A stretch of DNA of 8,563 bases from Sphingopyxis sp. (GTDB lineage Bacteria > Pseudomonadota > Alphaproteobacteria > Sphingomonadales > Sphingomonadaceae): assembly GCA_013911715.1 (NCBI GenBank), contig JACEST010000084.1, positions 1 to 8,563 on the forward strand, read 5' to 3'. The notes beneath the pieces were generated by a model. It was given only the letters and a program-made list of their open reading frames with translations. It searched no databases and had not been told where the DNA came from. This document shows positions 1 through 7,047 of the stretch, piece by piece (within the stretch, counting starts at the first letter, position 1; each line of letters starts with the position of its first letter). The position numbers were made by a program, and so were the translations under genes.

Positions 1-121
1 CGCCGATGGCGTGTTCGAGGCGACGCGCATCCTCGCCAAACATGACGAGCGTTACATGCCGCCGCAAATGGGCGACATTCCCAACGACGCAGGCAAGTCC
101 GTCACCGAGCCGACCGCATGA
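1..121 (+). CDS. ccmE: CcmE heme chaperone, C-terminal end only (partial)
   Basis: The window opens inside this gene; codons are in frame from base 2 and end at TGA 119-121, giving the last 39 residues. CcmE is the periplasmic, membrane-anchored heme chaperone of System I cytochrome c maturation. It binds heme covalently through a histidine and passes it to CcmF. What is visible is the family's conserved tail, with the motif LAKHDERYMPP followed by a short hydrophilic, poorly conserved end. The heme-binding histidine and the N-terminal membrane anchor lie upstream of the window and cannot be checked. The TGA overlaps the ccmF ATG by four bases (ATGA, 118-121), which supports both the assignment and the operon. 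Confidence 0.9.
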   Translation, partial: ADGVFEATRILAKHDERYMPPQMGDIPNDAGKSVTEPTA

Positions 122-2079
122 TTGCCGAAATCGGCCATGCGCTGTTGTGGATGGCGGCAGCGCTCGCCTGCCTGTCGCTGTTTGCCGGTGCGGTCCATTT
201 GCGCGTCCCCAAGCCCGAGCTGGCGGCGCTAGTGCGGCCGGCCAGCGTGGCGCAGGGCGTGCTAACGTTGCTCTCCTTTGCGCTGCTGATGGCGCTGTTC
301 ATCCGCTCCGACATGTCGGTCGAGCTGGTCGCGCGCAACAGCCACAGCCTCAAACCGATGATCTTCAAGTTCGCGGGAACATGGGGCAATCATGAAGGAT
401 CGATGCTGCTTTGGCTAACGATCCTGGGCATTTCGGGCGGGTTGGTGGCGCTGTTTGAGAAACGGCTGCGCGACGACACGCTGATTGCCACCTTGACCGC
501 CCAGGCCGCACTCAGCCTCGGTTTCTTCGCCTTTTTGCTCTTCTCGTCCAACCCGTTCAACCGGCTGCCGGTGGCGCCGCCCGATGGGCAGGGGCTCAAC
601 CCGCTTCTGCAAGACATCGGCTTGGCCTTTCATCCGCCGACGCTCTACATCGGCTATGTTGGGCTGTCGGTGGCGTTCAGCTTTGCGGTCGGCGCGCTGA
701 TTGCGCGCGAAATTGGCCCCAATTTTGCCCGCGCGATGCGGCCATGGGTGCTGGGGAGCTGGATTTTCCTGACGCTGGGCATCACCGCGGGCAGCTATTG
801 GGCCTATTATGAGCTCGGCTGGGGCGGCTGGTGGTTTTGGGATCCGGTTGAAAATGTCAGTCTGATCCCCTGGCTGGCCGCCACCGCGCTGCTCCATTCG
901 GTCAGCGTGACGGCGACGCGCGATGCACTGCGGGCGTGGACAGTGATGCTGGCCGTAGTCGCCTTTTCAATGTCGATGCTTGGCACCTTCATTGTGCGGT
1001 CGGGGCTGCTCACCAGCGTACACAGCTTTGCCGTCGATCCCGAACGCGGGGCGTTTTTGCTCGCCTTGATGGCGATCTACATCGGCGGCGCACTAACGCT
1101 GTTCGCGCTGCGTGCCGGGTCGCTCGCCGAGGGCAAGAAATTCGCGTTGCTCAGCCGCGAAGGCGCGCTGGTTGCGAACAATCTGCTGCTGACGGTCATT
1201 CTCGCGGTGGTCCTGCTCGGCACGCTCTATCCAATCCTTGCCGGAGCGATGGGCGAGAAAGTGTCGATTGGTCCGCCCTATTATAACGCCGTCACTGGCC
1301 CGATTGCACTGATCCTGTTCTGCCTGATGGTGATGGGGCCACTGCTCAAATGGCGGCGCGACGATGGCGCGGTGCTCAAGGCTCGGCTGCCGGTGATGGT
1401 CGCGGCGGCGATGCTGGTGCTCGCCGGGCTGATCGTGTTCGGTGGTTCGGTCGGCATCTTGCCGCTGCTGGGCATGGTGGTCGCGGCGTTTGTCGCCGTG
1501 GGCGCAATAGCACCGCTGTGGGGGCGCAATCTGCGCCGCACGCCGCTGACCATTTGGGGGATGGTCATCGCGCATTTGGGGATCGCAGTGGGCCTGACCG
1601 GCATGGCCGCCGAGCGGGCCTTCATCCAGGAAAAGCTGCTTGCCGCAGCGCCGGGCGACGCGATCGAAGTCGGCCCTTATCGCCTACAATTCAAGGGCGT
1701 GAAACCGGCGGCGGGGCCGAACTGGACGGCGATCGACGCCGAAATTGTGGTGGTCAGCCCCACTGGAATCGACCGCGTGCTGCGACCGCAGGCGCGCGAT
1801 TATCCCGGCCTGATGGGCGCGGCCCCAGTGGAAACCAAAGAAGCCGATTTCATCACGCTCGCGGGTGGGCATTTGTTCGCAAACATTGGGCAAGCGGTGA
1901 GCGGCGAAGGCGTGACGCGCTACCAAATCGCCGTCAAATGGATGCCGCTGGTGTGGTGGATCTGGGTCGGCGGCGGGATGATCGCCTTTGGCGGCGCATT
2001 GGCGATGCTGGGCCGCGCGCAATTACTCGATGGCTGGCGCCGCCGCCGCCGCGCCAAGGCCGAGGAACGGTTTGCATGA
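118..2079 (+). CDS. ccmF: Cytochrome c heme lyase subunit CcmF
   Basis: Integral membrane protein of 653 aa (E. coli CcmF is about 647 aa) that takes heme from CcmE and, with CcmH and CcmI, attaches it to apocytochrome c on the periplasmic side. The tryptophan-rich WWD signature is at residues 235-246 (WGGWWFWDPVEN). Four histidines, H172 (FHPPTLY), H260 (LLH), H302 (VHSF) and H486 (IAH), lie where the E. coli heme-ligand histidines 173, 261, 303 and 491 are expected. Many hydrophobic segments run through residues 1-500. A large soluble periplasmic loop (about 500-608) is followed by a final membrane helix (609-631) and a basic tail (RRRRR at 641-645). The start is fixed by the ATGA overlap with ccmE. 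The stop overlaps the ccmG start in the same way. No disruption is seen. Confidence 0.97.
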   Translation: MIAEIGHALLWMAAALACLSLFAGAVHLRVPKPELAALVRPASVAQGVLTLLSFALLMALFIRSDMSVELVARNSHSLKPMIFKFAGTWGNHEGSMLLWLTILGISGGLVALFEKRLRDDTLIATLTAQAALSLGFFAFLLFSSNPFNRLPVAPPDGQGLNPLLQDIGLAFHPPTLYIGYVGLSVAFSFAVGALIAREIGPNFARAMRPWVLGSWIFLTLGITAGSYWAYYELGWGGWWFWDPVENVSLIPWLAATALLHSVSVTATRDALRAWTVMLAVVAFSMSMLGTFIVRSGLLTSVHSFAVDPERGAFLLALMAIYIGGALTLFALRAGSLAEGKKFALLSREGALVANNLLLTVILAVVLLGTLYPILAGAMGEKVSIGPPYYNAVTGPIALILFCLMVMGPLLKWRRDDGAVLKARLPVMVAAAMLVLAGLIVFGGSVGILPLLGMVVAAFVAVGAIAPLWGRNLRRTPLTIWGMVIAHLGIAVGLTGMAAERAFIQEKLLAAAPGDAIEVGPYRLQFKGVKPAAGPNWTAIDAEIVVVSPTGIDRVLRPQARDYPGLMGAAPVETKEADFITLAGGHLFANIGQAVSGEGVTRYQIAVKWMPLVWWIWVGGGMIAFGGALAMLGRAQLLDGWRRRRRAKAEERFA

Positions 2080-2606
2080 AACGCCGTTGGATCCTGTTTG
2101 CGCCGCTGGCGATCATATCGCTGCTGTTCGGCATGTTCATCTATCGGTTGGCGACGCCCGAAAGCAAGCTGATCCAGTCGCAGTGGATTGACCAGCCAAT
2201 GCCGTTGTTCGACCTGCCGCCCGCCACCGCCGGGGTGGCAGGGCTTAAGAGCAGCGACCTGGCCGACGGCCGCCCGCGGCTGGTCAATGTCTTTGCCAGC
2301 TGGTGCATCCCGTGCAAGGCTGAGGCGCCGCAGCTCGAATCGCTTGCGCGGGCAGGTGTCCCCATCGACGGCATCGCCATCCGCGACCGGCCCGAGGATG
2401 TCGCCGCTTTCCTGACCGAAACCGGCAACCCGTTCCAGCGCATCGGCGCTGACATGCAAAGCAGCGTCCAGATCGCGCTCGGTTCATCGGGCGTGCCCGA
2501 GACGTTTCTGGTCGACGGCAAGGGGATTATCCGCGAGCAGATTCAGGGGATCATCACGCCCGAGATGGTGCCGGAAATCCAGCGCAAGCTGGAGGCGATG
2601 CGGTGA
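2076..2606 (+). CDS. ccmG: Thiol:disulfide interchange protein CcmG/DsbE
   Basis: Membrane-anchored periplasmic thioredoxin-like protein of 176 aa. It keeps the CXXCH cysteines of apocytochromes, or the CcmH cysteines, reduced so that heme can be attached. An N-terminal signal anchor with basic start (MKRRW) and hydrophobic stretch at residues 6-23 is followed by a thioredoxin fold. The active site is WCIPC (C77, C80), and the cis-proline loop is GVPETF (P141), as expected for CcmG/DsbE/TlpA-type proteins. The ATG overlaps the ccmF stop in ATGA (2076-2079); longer in-frame extensions upstream would only read ccmF out of frame. Its TGA (2604-2606) overlaps the GTG start of the next gene. The length is normal for the family. 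Confidence 0.95.
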   Translation: MKRRWILFAPLAIISLLFGMFIYRLATPESKLIQSQWIDQPMPLFDLPPATAGVAGLKSSDLADGRPRLVNVFASWCIPCKAEAPQLESLARAGVPIDGIAIRDRPEDVAAFLTETGNPFQRIGADMQSSVQIALGSSGVPETFLVDGKGIIREQIQGIITPEMVPEIQRKLEAMR

Positions 2607-3028
2607 GGGGCCTGTCCTTCCTTGCCGTGGCTTTGGCCTTTTCCACGCCTGCGGCGGCGCAGGACCGGCTGCCGCCCGCGCCGCTCGCTTATAAACAACT
2701 CGATGATCCCGCGCAGGAAGCCAAAGCCAAGGCGTTGATGGACGAGCTGCGTTGTCTGGTCTGTCAGGGACAGTCGATTGCCGATAGCGATGCGCCGCTC
2801 GCGGGTGACATGCGGCACGAAGTGCGCAGCAAGATTGCGGCCGGAGAAGAGCCCGAGGCGATCCGCGACTGGCTGATCGCGCGTTACGGCAATTGGGTCA
2901 CCTATAATCCGCCCTTTGCCGCCGCGACCTGGTTTCTGTGGGTCGGGCCTTTGTTGTTCCTGCTCGCCGGGATGTGGCTGGCGCGTGGGCGGTTTCGTAA
3001 GGCGTCTGACGTGGACGGGGAGTCATGA
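2603..3028 (+). CDS. ccmH: Cytochrome c maturation protein CcmH (CcmL-type)
   Basis: Periplasmic, membrane-tethered thiol oxidoreductase of 141 aa that works with CcmG on apocytochrome cysteines as part of the heme lyase complex. A signal peptide covers residues 1-19, with a likely cut after AAA before QD. The hallmark LRCLVCQ motif is at 49-55 (C51, C54). A three-helix-type domain continues to about 105 (IRDWLIARYGNWVTYNPP is characteristic), and one membrane helix lies at about 108-126 with a short basic cytoplasmic tail. This is the short form that carries only the LRCxxC domain; the TPR part found fused in E. coli CcmH is the separate next gene. Translation starts at GTG 2603, inside a GTGA overlap with ccmG. 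The TGA overlaps the ccmI ATG. Confidence 0.95.
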   Translation: MRGLSFLAVALAFSTPAAAQDRLPPAPLAYKQLDDPAQEAKAKALMDELRCLVCQGQSIADSDAPLAGDMRHEVRSKIAAGEEPEAIRDWLIARYGNWVTYNPPFAAATWFLWVGPLLFLLAGMWLARGRFRKASDVDGES

Positions 3029-3678
3029 TCTGGTTGTGGCTGCTCGCGGCGGCGCTGGTGGCGCTGGGCCTCATGCTCTGGCTCGGCAAGGTTCCGGCGG
3101 CATCGCGGACACTCCCCGCCGCTGCGCTGATGCTCGGGCTTGCGGGCTATGCGCTCTATGGTTCGCCAAATCTGGCTGGCAAAATGGCAGCATCGCAGTC
3201 GGCCAACGCCGGATTTGGTGAAGCAATCACCAGCAATCAGGGTGAGATGCGCGTGCGCTTTGGCGAGGCGCAGCAGTGGCTCGGCATGGCCGATGCGATG
3301 GCACGGCGCGGTCGGCACGATCTCGCGATCAAGGCAATCGAAGGCGGGCTGAAACAATATCCTGACAATGTCGACCTGTGGGTCGCGCTCGCCAATGCCT
3401 ATGTCGCGCATGGCGGTGACCAGATGACCCCGGCGGCAGCACTCGCGTTTGACGAAGCGGCCAAACGGTCACCCGATCATCCCGCGCCGCCGTTTTTCGC
3501 TGGTTTGGCGCTCGCGCGCGGCGGCGATCTGGCGGGTGCGGAAGCGGTGTGGAGCCAGCTCCTCGCGCGCTCGCCTGTCGATGCGCCGTGGCGCAGCGAC
3601 CTCGAAGCACAGTTGGCACAGGTGCGCGCCATGCGCCAGCAAAGGGCCTCGCCGGAAACCGTCAGTGCTGCACAGTAG
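3025..3678 (+). CDS. ccmI: Cytochrome c maturation protein CcmI (TPR protein)
   Basis: 217-aa inner-membrane protein that binds apocytochrome c C-terminal regions and delivers them to the CcmF/CcmH heme lyase. Two hydrophobic helices at residues 2-21 and 29-46 with a short loop between them match the CcmI membrane domain. The rest is periplasmic and helical with TPR-like repeats, roughly 84-124 (AMARRGRHDLAIKAIEGG, then YPDNVDLWVALANAY) and 135-185 (FDEAAKRSPDHP, then GDLAGAEAVW). It resembles the C-terminal part of E. coli CcmH and is shorter than CcmI proteins such as that of Rhodobacter, so only a compact TPR region is present. The ATG overlaps the ccmH stop (ATGA). The TAG stop sits inside a terminator-like hairpin, making this the last gene of the operon. 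Confidence 0.88.
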   Translation: MIWLWLLAAALVALGLMLWLGKVPAASRTLPAAALMLGLAGYALYGSPNLAGKMAASQSANAGFGEAITSNQGEMRVRFGEAQQWLGMADAMARRGRHDLAIKAIEGGLKQYPDNVDLWVALANAYVAHGGDQMTPAAALAFDEAAKRSPDHPAPPFFAGLALARGGDLAGAEAVWSQLLARSPVDAPWRSDLEAQLAQVRAMRQQRASPETVSAAQ

Positions 3679-3690
3679 CAACACTGTTTT
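3663..3690 (+). terminator. Intrinsic terminator-like hairpin ending the ccm operon
   Basis: The left arm CAGTGCTGC (3663-3671) pairs with the right arm GCAACACTG (3678-3686) in a 9-bp stem with one C/A mismatch. The loop is six bases (3672-3677), and TTTT (3687-3690) follows directly. The ccmI stop codon TAG (3676-3678) straddles the loop and the right arm, so the end of the coding region is part of the hairpin. The short T run makes it a moderate rather than strong terminator. Its position between the last ccm gene and kup supports separate transcription of the two. Confidence 0.55.
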
Positions 3691-3710
3691 CGCGCTATCG
3701 CGCGCTATCG
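3691..3710. repeat. Perfect 10-bp tandem repeat upstream of kup
   Basis: CGCGCTATCG occurs twice head to tail (3691-3700 and 3701-3710), directly after the T run of the ccm terminator and 20 bases before the kup start. Each unit is partly self-complementary (GCGC-TATC-GCGC across the junction), so a small hairpin could also form. It may be a chance duplication or a binding site for a kup regulator; nothing in the sequence decides between these. Confidence 0.6.
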
Positions 3711-3730
3711 GCTTGGTCTAAGGCGCGCCG

Positions 3731-5668
3731 ATGGTCAGCGAGTCGCAGTCCGCGCCCGAAGGAGCAACCGCGTCGGCTGACGGTCAAGACCGTCACCACG
3801 ACGGATTTGCCAAGCTCGCAATCGGGTCGATCGGTGTCGTGTTCGGTGATATCGGCACCAGCCCGCTTTACGCCTTTCGCGAAACATTCTCTGGACACCA
3901 CCCGATCGAACCTGACGCACTCCACATCCACGGTGTTCTGAGCCTGGTGTTCTGGTCGATGATGCTGGTCGTAACGTTCAAATATGTGATGACCATCATG
4001 CGCGCCGACAACAAGGGCGAGGGCGGCAGTTTGGCGCTGCTCGCGCTGATCAACCGCCAATCCGACGGTGCGCGCTGGTCGTGGCCGATTGTCATGCTCG
4101 GCGTGTTTGCGACCGCGCTTTTTTATGGCGATTCGATGATCACCCCGGCGATGTCGGTGCTGTCGGCGACCGAGGGGCTGAGCTATGTCGACGAAGGTTT
4201 TCGCGACTATATCATCCCAATTGCGCTGGCGATCCTGATCGGGCTGTTTGCCATCCAGTCGCGCGGCACTGCCAAGGTCGGCGCACTGTTCGGGCCGATT
4301 ATGATTGCCTATTTCGTGATGCTCGCGGTGCTCGGCGTGATGCATATCGGCGAAAGCCCGGGGATTATCGCCGCGACGCTGAACCCACTTAATGCGCTGC
4401 GCTTCTTTTATGTCGATGGCTTCATCGCGTTTGCGGCGCTGGGCGCGGTGGTGCTGGCGGTGACCGGGGCCGAGGCGCTCTATGCCGACATGGGACATTT
4501 CGGCCGAGCACCGATTGGCACCAGCTGGGTCTCGTTCGTGCTGCCGTGCCTGATGCTCAACTATATGGGGCAAGGCGCGATGGTGCTGTCCGCTGACACC
4601 GCCGAGGCCGCGCGGCTGATCAAGGACCCCTTCTTTCTGATGATGCCGGACGCGTGGCAATTGCCAGTCGTGGTGCTCGCATTGCTCGCCACGATCATCG
4701 CCAGCCAGGCGGTGATTTCGGGGGCGTTTTCATTGACTCAGCAAGCGATCCAACTCGGCTTCATTCCGCGCATGCGCGTCGAACACACCAGCGCATCGGC
4801 GGCGGGGCAAATCTATATCCCGCTCGTCAACTGGGCATTGATGATCATGGTCATCGTGCTGGTGCTGTTCTTTGGTTCGTCGAGCAATCTGGCGGCGGCC
4901 TATGGTATTGCGGTTACGGGTGCGATGTTCATCGACACCTGTCTGATCAGCGTAGTGCTCGTGGTGTTGTGGCGCTGGCCATTGTGGAAGGCCTTGCCGG
5001 TGCTGGCCGTGTTTTTCATTGTCGATATTGCCTATTTCGGTGCCAATTTGATGAAAGTTCCGGCGGGCGGCTGGGTGCCGCTGGTGATCGGCCTGGTCAT
5101 CTTCACCCTGCTCACCACCTGGTCGCGTGGGCGCAAGTTGATGCATCAGGAAATGGCCGAAGGCGTAATGCCGATCCCGATCTTTATCGGCTCGGCGGCC
5201 AAAAGCGCGACCCGGGTGCCGGGAACCGCAGTGTTCATGACCTCATCCGCCGATGGAGTTCCGCACGCACTGCTCCACAATTTGAAGCATAATAAAGTGC
5301 TGCACGAGCGCATCATTCTGCTGACAATCAAAGTGTCTGACGTCCCCTATGTTGATTTGAACAAGTGCCAGCAGTTGCAGGATATGGGCGAAGGTTTCCA
5401 CCGCCTGATTCTTCATTATGGCTTTATGCAACCCATTGATGTTCCTGCGGCGCTGGCCCAGGTCAATGAATGCGGTGGGCAGTTCAAAATGATTGAAACC
5501 AGCTTTTTCCTGTCGCGCCAGACGCTCATCGCCTCGCCGACGCCGGGGATGCCGATCTGGCGCGAGAAGCTGTTTGCGTGGATGTTGCGCAATTCGGAAA
5601 GCGCCATGGAATATTTCCGTCTGCCCACCAATCGCGTTGTCGAATTGGGCAGCCAAGTCGCCATTTGA
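3731..5668 (+). CDS. kup: Low-affinity potassium uptake protein Kup (KUP/HAK/KT family)
   Basis: 645-aa inner-membrane K+ transporter, thought to work as K+/H+ symport. A hydrophilic N-terminal tail (1-27) precedes the family signature GVVFGDIGTSPLYAF at 35-49; D40 corresponds to the acidic residue of the first helix needed for transport in E. coli Kup. Other family motifs are YGDSMITPAMSVLSATEGL in the third-helix region and GAEALYADMGHFG near residues 245-257. About twelve hydrophobic segments extend to about residue 465. A soluble cytoplasmic C-terminal domain (about 470-645) follows, containing HNKVLHERIILLTIKV. Length and motif order are normal for bacterial Kup. The start is ATG 3731, with a Shine-Dalgarno TAAGG (3719-3723) seven bases before it. 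It appears to be a single-gene unit; no recognisable terminator follows it. Confidence 0.96.
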   Translation: MVSESQSAPEGATASADGQDRHHDGFAKLAIGSIGVVFGDIGTSPLYAFRETFSGHHPIEPDALHIHGVLSLVFWSMMLVVTFKYVMTIMRADNKGEGGSLALLALINRQSDGARWSWPIVMLGVFATALFYGDSMITPAMSVLSATEGLSYVDEGFRDYIIPIALAILIGLFAIQSRGTAKVGALFGPIMIAYFVMLAVLGVMHIGESPGIIAATLNPLNALRFFYVDGFIAFAALGAVVLAVTGAEALYADMGHFGRAPIGTSWVSFVLPCLMLNYMGQGAMVLSADTAEAARLIKDPFFLMMPDAWQLPVVVLALLATIIASQAVISGAFSLTQQAIQLGFIPRMRVEHTSASAAGQIYIPLVNWALMIMVIVLVLFFGSSSNLAAAYGIAVTGAMFIDTCLISVVLVVLWRWPLWKALPVLAVFFIVDIAYFGANLMKVPAGGWVPLVIGLVIFTLLTTWSRGRKLMHQEMAEGVMPIPIFIGSAAKSATRVPGTAVFMTSSADGVPHALLHNLKHNKVLHERIILLTIKVSDVPYVDLNKCQQLQDMGEGFHRLILHYGFMQPIDVPAALAQVNECGGQFKMIETSFFLSRQTLIASPTPGMPIWREKLFAWMLRNSESAMEYFRLPTNRVVELGSQVAI

Positions 5669-5753
5669 CTTCCCCACCGTTTCATCCGTTTTGGCAACAA
5701 TATGGTGAATCTGTTTGAAACATCTGGTCGGGCTTGCAATGACCTGAGGGGTT

Positions 5754-5758
5754 AGGAG
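5754..5758 (+). promoter_or_regulatory. Ribosome binding site that sets the start of the DUF4261-like gene
   Basis: AGGAG at 5754-5758 lies nine bases before ATG 5768. The frame could also open at TTG 5759, but that codon directly abuts the AGGAG and could not be initiated from it, so ATG 5768 is the preferred start. Confidence 0.65.
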
Positions 5759-5767
5759 TTGGTCGGC

Positions 5768-6583
5768 ATGACCTGGCCTGCTCCCGCGCGGGTGGAGGAC
5801 GTGCGCCCAATGGCCGGAGAAGCTAAGGTTCCCGCACAAGCCCATGTTGGCGATGATCAGCCCTTTCTGCTGTTGGCGAACTGCGATCCGCCGATGTTCG
5901 GTGACGGCGTGTTAGAGCCCATGTTGCGGCGCATGGGGCTGCAGCCCGGCGCACCCTCGCGTGCAAATGTGGCAGCGCAGCTGTTCGACGGCCCTTTTTT
6001 TGAGCTGAACTTTGCCGAACAACGCGCACTCGCTGGCCGGGTCAGCGGCGCCGCGTGGCAGTCGATCGACCACCCGGCGACCGTGGGCGGCGCGACCGAG
6101 GTGCTGGCTTGCGTGCCCACCGGTATCCTTGAGGGAAGCCGCGTTTCGGCTTGCCGCGAACTGTTCAAACTTGCGGTGCTGTTAATCGATCTGACCGGTG
6201 CCGACAAAATTTATTGGTCGCCCGCCGCTTTGTGGAGCGACGCCTGGACGTTCCGTGCGGCGGTGGCCGAGATGATGGCGAGCGGCATGCCGCCAGTGCT
6301 CCATCTGGTCGCATTTCACCCCTTGGGCACCGCAGGCGCGCTGCGGTCGCAGGGCCTTTCCTTTTTTGCCGGGCAGGAAATCGAGGTTCGGAGCGACGGT
6401 GGACTGGCGGCGCGCGAGCTGCTGCGCCGAATGGCGCGCCTCGCCATCGACGTGATGGTCAATGGCGCCATTCTGTCCCCGCGCGAATTTCCTGGCCTGG
6501 TCAATAGCGAGCGCGTCCGCGTGGAGCCCGCGACTGGCTGCGATGGAACCATGACTTTGTTTCTTTCGATCGAGGCGCGATGA
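5768..6583 (+). CDS. Hypothetical protein, C-terminal half resembling DUF4261
   Basis: 271-aa soluble protein with no signal peptide or membrane helix. The first 30 residues are low-complexity and probably disordered. From about 110 onward the layout recalls DUF4261: a helix (129-142) leading into TGADKIYWSPAALWSD (143-158), a segment MPPVLHLVAFHPLG (174-187), then GLSFFAGQEIEV (196-207), which fits the family's glycine-aromatic-GxEIE pattern, and a helix ending in VNGAILSPREF (231-241). This match is from memory of the family pattern, not from a search. DUF4261 has no defined biochemical role, and no catalytic residues are evident. The ATG has a good Shine-Dalgarno, and the TGA overlaps the start of the AHH gene in ATGA (6580-6583), so the two are probably co-translated. 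Base composition and codon use look like those of the neighbours. Confidence 0.75.
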   Translation: MTWPAPARVEDVRPMAGEAKVPAQAHVGDDQPFLLLANCDPPMFGDGVLEPMLRRMGLQPGAPSRANVAAQLFDGPFFELNFAEQRALAGRVSGAAWQSIDHPATVGGATEVLACVPTGILEGSRVSACRELFKLAVLLIDLTGADKIYWSPAALWSDAWTFRAAVAEMMASGMPPVLHLVAFHPLGTAGALRSQGLSFFAGQEIEVRSDGGLAARELLRRMARLAIDVMVNGAILSPREFPGLVNSERVRVEPATGCDGTMTLFLSIEAR

Positions 6584-7047
6584 CCCGGCGCCGCTGGCAA
6601 GCGGGCGGCCGATGTCCGGCGGGGTTCCAGCGGCACCATCTGGTCCCGCTCGAGATTGCCAACCGCCGTCAGTTTGCGGCGCTGTTTGCGGCGCTTGAAG
6701 GCGAAGGACTGCGGCTGGGGCAATTTGCCCATAATGGCCTGCACCTGCCGGCGCGCGAGGATGTTGCCGCCGAGCTGGGCCATGCGCTGCACCGCGGACC
6801 GCACCCCGCCTATACCGACGTGGTAGCAGCGCGGATCGAAGCCATACGCGGCAGTGCACGGTTGGAATCGCCCGCCGACCATTGGGCGGTAATCAACCGC
6901 ATCGACACCCTGCAGCGGGCCCTGCGCCGCGCGCTGACCGATCGGCACGGCCAGCATTTGTGGCTCAACCGGCGCGATCCGATGCGGATATTTGCCGACC
7001 GGGCCTATCTGGACAGCGCTATCGACGCGATGTTTGGCGAGAATTAG
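6580..7047 (+). CDS. Stand-alone AHH-type (HNH/EndoVII superfamily) putative nuclease
   Basis: 155-aa soluble, basic protein. Residues 16-80 carry the ordered conserved positions of the AHH nuclease family: QRHHLVP with H19-H20, then AHNGLHLP (N52, G53, L56, P57), then HRGPHPAY (H71, G73, H75, Y78). In this family the HH pair and later histidines form the metal site of a treble-clef endonuclease. AHH domains are best known as C-terminal toxin tips of large secreted polymorphic toxins. Here there is no delivery domain, no signal peptide and no repeat region, only about 15 residues before the motif and a helical tail (about 95-155) of unknown role. The ATG overlaps the stop of the DUF4261-like gene. 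Its TAG overlaps the stop of the converging flavoprotein gene. Nuclease activity is inferred from motifs only; a non-toxic housekeeping role is equally possible. Confidence 0.75.
   Translation: MTRRRWQAGGRCPAGFQRHHLVPLEIANRRQFAALFAALEGEGLRLGQFAHNGLHLPAREDVAAELGHALHRGPHPAYTDVVAARIEAIRGSARLESPADHWAVINRIDTLQRALRRALTDRHGQHLWLNRRDPMRIFADRAYLDSAIDAMFGEN

Noticed and set aside
3695..4660. Minus-strand open frame of 321 codons opposite kup
   Set aside because: It lies entirely antisense to the clearly recognised kup gene and has a His/Gln/Arg-rich composition typical of an antisense shadow.
5648..5672. Possible terminator after kup (AAGTC and GACTT around its stop codon)
   Set aside because: Only a five-base stem and no T run follow, so it is not a credible intrinsic terminator.
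5691..5745. Candidate promoter before the DUF4261-like gene (TTGGCA or TTGAAA as -35)
   Set aside because: No acceptable -10 lies at the right distance from either; the best match has three of six bases.
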